Shown: piece after piece, positions 7,250-10,567 of the stretch
Layout: the number at the start of each line of letters is the position of its first letter
How positions within the stretch are numbered: the first letter of the stretch is position 1
DNA from: Acidobacteriaceae bacterium
GTDB lineage: Bacteria; Acidobacteriota; Terriglobia; Terriglobales; Acidobacteriaceae
Direction of reading: 5' to 3'
NCBI GenBank assembly: GCA_030049955.1
Contig: JASIJX010000561.1
Location: 1-10,567 of the forward strand
Length of the DNA: 10,567 bases
Translations under genes and position numbers: made by a program
The notes under the pieces: model-generated
Told to the model about the DNA's origin: nothing
The model's database searches: none
Seen by the model: only the letters and a program-made list of their open reading frames with translations

Positions 7250-9001
7250 TTAATGCGATGTATTGAGACCCACAAGACGGGCAGTGAGGCGAGGCAGAAT
7301 CTGCTGAATCTGCGGGAGGGCCTGATCAGCAGAAACCGGAGTTTCGCCAGTTGCGAGAAGGCACCGTAGCCAATGATCAATAGTCTTAGCAGCGTTCAGC
7401 GCGTCGACGGACCCGTTTTGCCAATCGGACGGGGTTGAACTCGCCGGTAATTCAACTGGATCTATATTGAACGCCGTATCCAGAGGTTCTAACTGCGTTT
7501 TTAACGCCGCAAATTCCTTTGTAGCCTCTGCGGCGTGATCGTCCACCAGTATCATTAATTGCGCGCGAGCGGTAGGGCTCAATCTGTCTTCGCGTTCCGC
7601 GGGAAAGCGTTGTGCGAGGTTATGAATTGTGTATAGATGGGAAAGGATGGCCGTGCTCGTTGCCAATGCTTCCCGTGCATATGCTTCTTCCTTTTCATTG
7701 CCGCCGAGGAATTTAATTAAACGCTGATCTCCGCCGGTTGAGTCGGCCGCAATCCGCAATGTTGGATTGATCAGATGCTGCGCATACTTGCCTGTGGGAA
7801 TCATGAGATCCACAGGAGCCTGCGTCTCTACACGAACGCCGGGCTGGTCTTGCATTGCCACACTAATCTCGCGTTGTCTTGGTTCTGGCAACTCCCAAAC
7901 GTTAACCAGGATTGAATTATTCGAACGAGAAACGGTAACCGGTTCTCCCAGATCAGCATGTAAGCGATGTAACGTCGTTAATACATCAAGTTCGACGGTG
8001 TCAGGATTCCATCCTTGAAGATGGATCGGGCTTAACGCCGAATGAAGTACTGGCTTCGCTGGATGACTGGCAATCGTCCGAGGAAGTGTCTGCGGAATAG
8101 GAAGCCCCAAATGAACCAAGAGATTCACCGGCACGATGCTTACCGGCAGGCGCGAAAGACCGCTTTCCGTTACTTCGAAAGAAGCGTCCGAAAAATCCAA
8201 AGTCATTTCTTCTAACTGCCATGTTCTCGGTTGAATTATCCAACTCGCGCGCTCAATCGAGTTCGTTGTAGTGCTATCGGCGGCGATAATCGTCAAACTA
8301 AGGTCATCACCCTGCCAGGAAACCATTGGGCTGCTTCCAAGAACTCGGGCCCAGTCAGCCAGGGCGATGGCAGAGAGCGGGAGGTCCATCGGAACTTTGT
8401 TGAGTGCATATTCTGCTTCGAGCCCGGCGGCGGCAGAGTTTTTGTCCGAGGTGTTCCAATAAGTCGCTGCATCCGATTTCCAGACCTCTACTTCGTCACG
8501 CTGCACTTCCCCGTCGCGTGTTCTTCGGTGGACGTGAATTTCTTGCCGAAGCACCTGGTCCCTGGCGAAAGAGGTGCGGGTTGCGTCGGCGACGCCAACC
8601 TGCCGCAAAACCTCCTTGGCCGAGACCGGATCAGATCGGAAGATCGAGTATGAAAAGACCAGCAGCACAATAAGACAGATCAGTGCGCATGCAAGACCCG
8701 CGAAGCGGAGGTAGGGAATAAACTGTGCTGCTAGAGAGATCCGCAGGCGAGAGGGTTTTCCGGGCAGGCTTCGAGCGAGCAGAACGTCAAAGGCTGACCA
8801 TGGACAAGCTGGTTGTGGAAGACTGGACAACACCTCGTTTTGGGCATCGAGGAGCGTGACGAGATCGTTCTCCAGACGCCTCAACTCCACTCGGCAGCTC
8901 CAGCACGATTGGAGATGCTTGGCCGCCTTGGCCATTTGGCGTTTGGACAGTTCCCCATCCAAATAGGCCAGCAATTCTTGGTGGAGCAGGTGGTTAGCCA
9001 T
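7250..9001 (-). CDS. Transmembrane zinc-finger anti-sigma factor with large periplasmic region
   Basis: This is the probable membrane anti-sigma factor for the overlapping ECF sigma gene (583 residues). The N-terminal cytoplasmic part (about 1-95) carries an anti-sigma zinc-finger: HQELLAYLDGEL at 7-18, then H29-x3-C33-x2-C36, the zinc-binding ZAS pattern. One membrane helix follows at about 98-121 (GLACALICLIVLLVF). The remaining 460 or so residues should be periplasmic. They include a beta-rich segment at about 252-283 (WIIQPRTWQ, LDFSDASFEVTE) and a helix-rich C-terminal third. Most zinc-finger anti-sigma factors are far smaller (about 100-300 residues), so the outer part is a likely sensor or docking region. 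It does not look like FecR. Its ATG overlaps the sigma stop by 8 bases, and GAGGAG lies 8 bases upstream inside the sigma gene, which fits translational coupling and balanced production. The anti-sigma assignment is firm; the signal is unknown. Confidence 0.9.
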   Translation of the reverse strand: MANHLLHQELLAYLDGELSKRQMAKAAKHLQSCWSCRVELRRLENDLVTLLDAQNEVLSSLPQPACPWSAFDVLLARSLPGKPSRLRISLAAQFIPYLRFAGLACALICLIVLLVFSYSIFRSDPVSAKEVLRQVGVADATRTSFARDQVLRQEIHVHRRTRDGEVQRDEVEVWKSDAATYWNTSDKNSAAAGLEAEYALNKVPMDLPLSAIALADWARVLGSSPMVSWQGDDLSLTIIAADSTTTNSIERASWIIQPRTWQLEEMTLDFSDASFEVTESGLSRLPVSIVPVNLLVHLGLPIPQTLPRTIASHPAKPVLHSALSPIHLQGWNPDTVELDVLTTLHRLHADLGEPVTVSRSNNSILVNVWELPEPRQREISVAMQDQPGVRVETQAPVDLMIPTGKYAQHLINPTLRIAADSTGGDQRLIKFLGGNEKEEAYAREALATSTAILSHLYTIHNLAQRFPAEREDRLSPTARAQLMILVDDHAAEATKEFAALKTQLEPLDTAFNIDPVELPASSTPSDWQNGSVDALNAAKTIDHWLRCLLATGETPVSADQALPQIQQILPRLTARLVGLNTSH

Positions 9002-9566
9002 CGGCAGCGCTCCTCAGGCGTTCGACAGCCCGAGAGATCAACTCGCCGACCGTCGAAACACTTACTCCTAAAATTTCAGCGATTGCTCGGTAGCGCAGCC
9101 CTTGCATTCTGAGCTGAATCCCTAACCTTTGCTCTTTTGGCAGATGGATCAGGACTCTGGCTACCCGCCTTAGACGTTCCTGCTGTTCCAGTGCGGCTTC
9201 AGGCGTAGGGCCGGCAGATGGCAAATGATCGGCAGGCAAAGGCAAAGAATCAAGTTCCACCCACATGGCCCGGCCTTCTCGTCGCCAATAGTCCACCGCG
9301 AGCTTCGACGCTACCCCGTAAAGCCATGCCTGCTCTGAAAGGATTTTTTTACCCTTTGAGATGGCGACGAACAGTCTGACAAAGACTTCCTGAGCCAGTT
9401 CTTGGGCAGTTCCAGAATCCAACCCTTGGCTCAGGAGAAAACGGTACATCTTCGCTCTATGGACTTCGTAGAGTTCGGAGACCCGGTCCTCTGCAGTTAC
9501 GTTGCCCCGCACAACTTCTGGCTGGTCAGCTGGGATTGCCGAGTTAAAAATGTCAGCCTCAGCCAT
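8994..9566 (-). CDS. ECF-type RNA polymerase sigma factor
   Basis: This is a group 4 (sigma-70 family, extracytoplasmic function) sigma factor of 190 residues, a normal length. Region 2 spans about 31-98: AQELAQEVFVRLF (54-66) corresponds to the core-binding and -10 region, and AWLYGVASKLAVDYWRR (80-96) is the classic region 2.3/2.4 helix. A Pro-rich linker follows (about 108-122). Region 4 (about 132-186) has LPKEQRLGIQL and a helix-turn-helix, YRAIAEILGVSVSTVGELISRA, that would read the -35 element. ATG 9566 has AAGGG 5 bases upstream. The gene overlaps the anti-sigma gene by 8 bases, the usual layout of such pairs. It probably directs transcription of this locus, including the receptor and glycosidases, and perhaps of itself. 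No target promoter could be identified with confidence, so the regulon is inferred from position. Confidence 0.95.
   Translation of the reverse strand: MAEADIFNSAIPADQPEVVRGNVTAEDRVSELYEVHRAKMYRFLLSQGLDSGTAQELAQEVFVRLFVAISKGKKILSEQAWLYGVASKLAVDYWRREGRAMWVELDSLPLPADHLPSAGPTPEAALEQQERLRRVARVLIHLPKEQRLGIQLRMQGLRYRAIAEILGVSVSTVGELISRAVERLRSAADG
9010..9015 (-). promoter_or_regulatory. Ribosome binding site of anti-sigma gene, inside the sigma gene
   Basis: GAGGAG lies 8 bases before ATG 9001, within the last sigma codons. Together with the 8-base overlap (ATGGCTAA holds the start of one gene and the stop of the other), it supports coupled translation of the pair. Confidence 0.65.
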
Positions 9567-9571
9567 AAGTG

Positions 9572-9576
9572 CCCTT
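9572..9576 (-). promoter_or_regulatory. Ribosome binding site of sigma gene
   Basis: AAGGG with a 5-base spacer precedes ATG 9566 and supports this start for the sigma factor. Confidence 0.55.
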
Positions 9577-9727
9577 GTTATGTCGGGCGGACGATCCGAT
9601 TTTCCGCCAAAAAATTTTCGATAGAAATATGTCTGGCTGGATATGGATATCGCGGCGGCGAACGATAGCTCCAGTGACAGGCTATTCTACGCCACACAAA
9701 AGCCTCTAGTCGGTTTGCTCACGCAGC
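9577..9727. other. Intergenic region upstream of the sigma operon
   Basis: This gap between the decayed phosphoesterase gene and the sigma gene should hold the promoter of the sigma-led operon. It contains an A/T-rich block (about 9600-9632, including a run of six T on the minus strand) within otherwise G+C-richer sequence. A TAGAAT resembling a -10 hexamer lies near 9688 on the minus strand, but I see no convincing -35 partner at standard spacing. No strong terminator hairpin is seen. No promoter is called. Confidence 0.3.
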
Positions 9728-10567
9728 TCATGGCTGGTTGACCTTTTTGAGACCGTCGAAGGCTTGTTCTTGAATTCGGTAAGCGGGAATTGGAATCAGC
9801 GCTTGAGACCGCTTCGGAGGAAATCGATTAGATTTCAAGCATATTCTTAAAAACGCCGCAAGGAAACAGTCAGCATGCAATCCCGAACAACACTTCATTC
9901 CTCTCTCGGTCGAATGCGAGCCGCCCCAATCGTCCCAGGTGATAAAGATGGCCGTCGAGTTCCAGTATTGGCTCTGGCCGATGGCGTTCACGATGGACGC
10001 AACCCAATCCGGTCCTTCAAGGCTCCCCGAATCGGGGTGGTCGGAGTGAGTCCAGTCAGGAATGATCCAGGTAACCTGCGCGAGTTCATTATGCGCTAAG
10101 TCGACGAGCACCTTGGTCCTGCGGAGAGATGACTTTCTATCCCAGTCGCTGCCGCAGCGGATATAGCGAACAGCCTGAAACGCCGATAGCTCATAAAAGC
10201 TATCACCGGGGCCCGGCACGTAGTAGCGCCAGGAGACACCTTTTTGGTCGAGCAGGTCAGCGATGGTCTGGTAACCGAAACACGGCGGGGCGCCTGGCGG
10301 CTCAGTGCCGTTGGGGCCAATGAGCCGGTCACCGAGGACGCAGTTTCGCGCCATGGTCCAGTACGGCTAAACGTCTTTTTCCGGCACGTAAGAGTATGGC
10401 AGTGTGGCAGTGTAGAGGGGTTGACCTGGCCCTGCGCGAAGCCGTCCGTCGCGCCATTGTCCACGTCTTGCAGCCAGCGCATGTGGCTATGATCGAGGTC
10501 GCGGCCGTCGGCAAGCGAAATGGCTTCAACGGAATTAGCATGCCATTGCTCAGGCCGGCTTGGGCGG
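9728..10567 (-). pseudogene. Decayed phosphoesterase (phospholipase C / acid phosphatase family) gene, 5' end beyond window
   Basis: The gene resembles secreted phosphoesterases of the PF04185 type, which cleave phosphate esters or phospholipids, but it is broken in several ways. From the right edge one minus-strand frame is open and reads family-like sequence (HSHMRWLQDVDNGATDGF, about 10500-10440). At 10397-10413 an 8-bp tandem duplication shifts the frame. The family sequence resumes in another frame as LPYSYVPEKDV, then meets a TAG stop (10367-10369) where Gln or Lys would fit, then PYWTMARNCVLGDR. From LGDR it jumps to LIGPNGTEPPG, so the family's middle segment of about 50 residues seems deleted in frame. 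CFGYQTIADLLD, SWRYY, VTWIIPDWTHSDH and AIFITWDDWGG (ending about 9920) match the family. The usual WYDHV and the rest of the catalytic C-terminus are missing, replaced by unrecognised codons to a stop at 9728. ATG 10354 opens a 208-residue frame, but such a product would lack both ends of the enzyme. The family call rests on motif memory, without a search. Confidence 0.75.
10398..10413. repeat. 8-bp tandem duplication causing a frameshift
   Basis: GGCAGTGT occurs twice in direct succession (10398-10405 and 10406-10413). Removing one copy restores a single minus-strand frame that reads QVNPST-LPYSYVPEKDV across the junction. This looks like a slippage event that broke the phosphoesterase gene. 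Confidence 0.75.

Noticed and set aside
9577..9727. Specific sigma-70 or ECF promoter for the sigma operon
   Set aside because: A TAGAAT-like hexamer and an A/T-rich block are present, but no convincing -35 element at correct spacing and no repeated ECF motif could be recognised by eye.
9875..9920. A short family-like string (LAFDRERNEVLFG) in an alternate minus frame after the phosphoesterase break
   Set aside because: It spans only about 17 codons before a stop and matches nothing I can name, so it is likely chance.
10096..10541. Minus-strand frames at 10096-10482 and 10329-10541 as separate small genes
   Set aside because: One is the 5' frame of the decayed phosphoesterase running past the duplication into the wrong frame. 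The other is a shadow frame over the same region.

Overview
The window looks like a piece of an Acidobacteria (Terriglobia-type) chromosome. The main clue is a very large TonB-dependent receptor with an N-terminal carboxypeptidase-regulatory-like domain. It sits beside an ECF sigma/anti-sigma pair and secreted glycosidases, with no SusD-like partner. The phylum is inferred from protein architecture only. Every gene I can support lies on the minus strand, so the window is transcribed from right to left.

Layout in transcription order: (a) 10567-9728, a decayed phosphoesterase (phospholipase C / acid phosphatase family) gene that runs off the right edge. It carries an 8-bp tandem duplication that shifts the frame, an in-frame amber codon, an apparent internal deletion and a lost C-terminal part. 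(b) 9566-8994, an ECF sigma factor. Its last 8 bases overlap (c) 9001-7250, a zinc-finger anti-sigma factor with one membrane span and an unusually large periplasmic part. (d) 7203-6829, a small secreted protein that is essentially one carboxypeptidase-regulatory-like domain. (e) 6718-3188, the TonB-dependent receptor. (f) 3016-1811, a secreted GH27 alpha-galactosidase-type enzyme. (g) 1768 to beyond base 1, a secreted GH31 glycosidase cut by the left edge.

Genes (b) to (g) are co-directional, with gaps of -8, 46, 110, 171 and 42 bases. They read as one locus for sensing, importing and trimming an alpha-galactosyl or other alpha-glycosyl-decorated oligosaccharide. The receptor would import the ligand, GH27 and GH31 would remove side chains outside the cytoplasm, and the sigma/anti-sigma pair would control expression. 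The arrangement recalls FecI/FecR/FecA cell-surface signalling, but the usual signalling parts (a FecR-type anti-sigma and an STN domain on the receptor) are not recognisable. A lone beta-sandwich protein lies between the anti-sigma and receptor genes. That combination is the most interesting thing here.

Non-coding features are modest: paired stem-loops between the receptor and GH27 genes, and a 16-bp near-palindrome in the receptor leader. I see no tRNA, rRNA, CRISPR array or insertion sequence. No gene-free stretch exceeds 300 bases, apart from the unrecognisable tail (about 9728-9920) of the decayed phosphoesterase gene.
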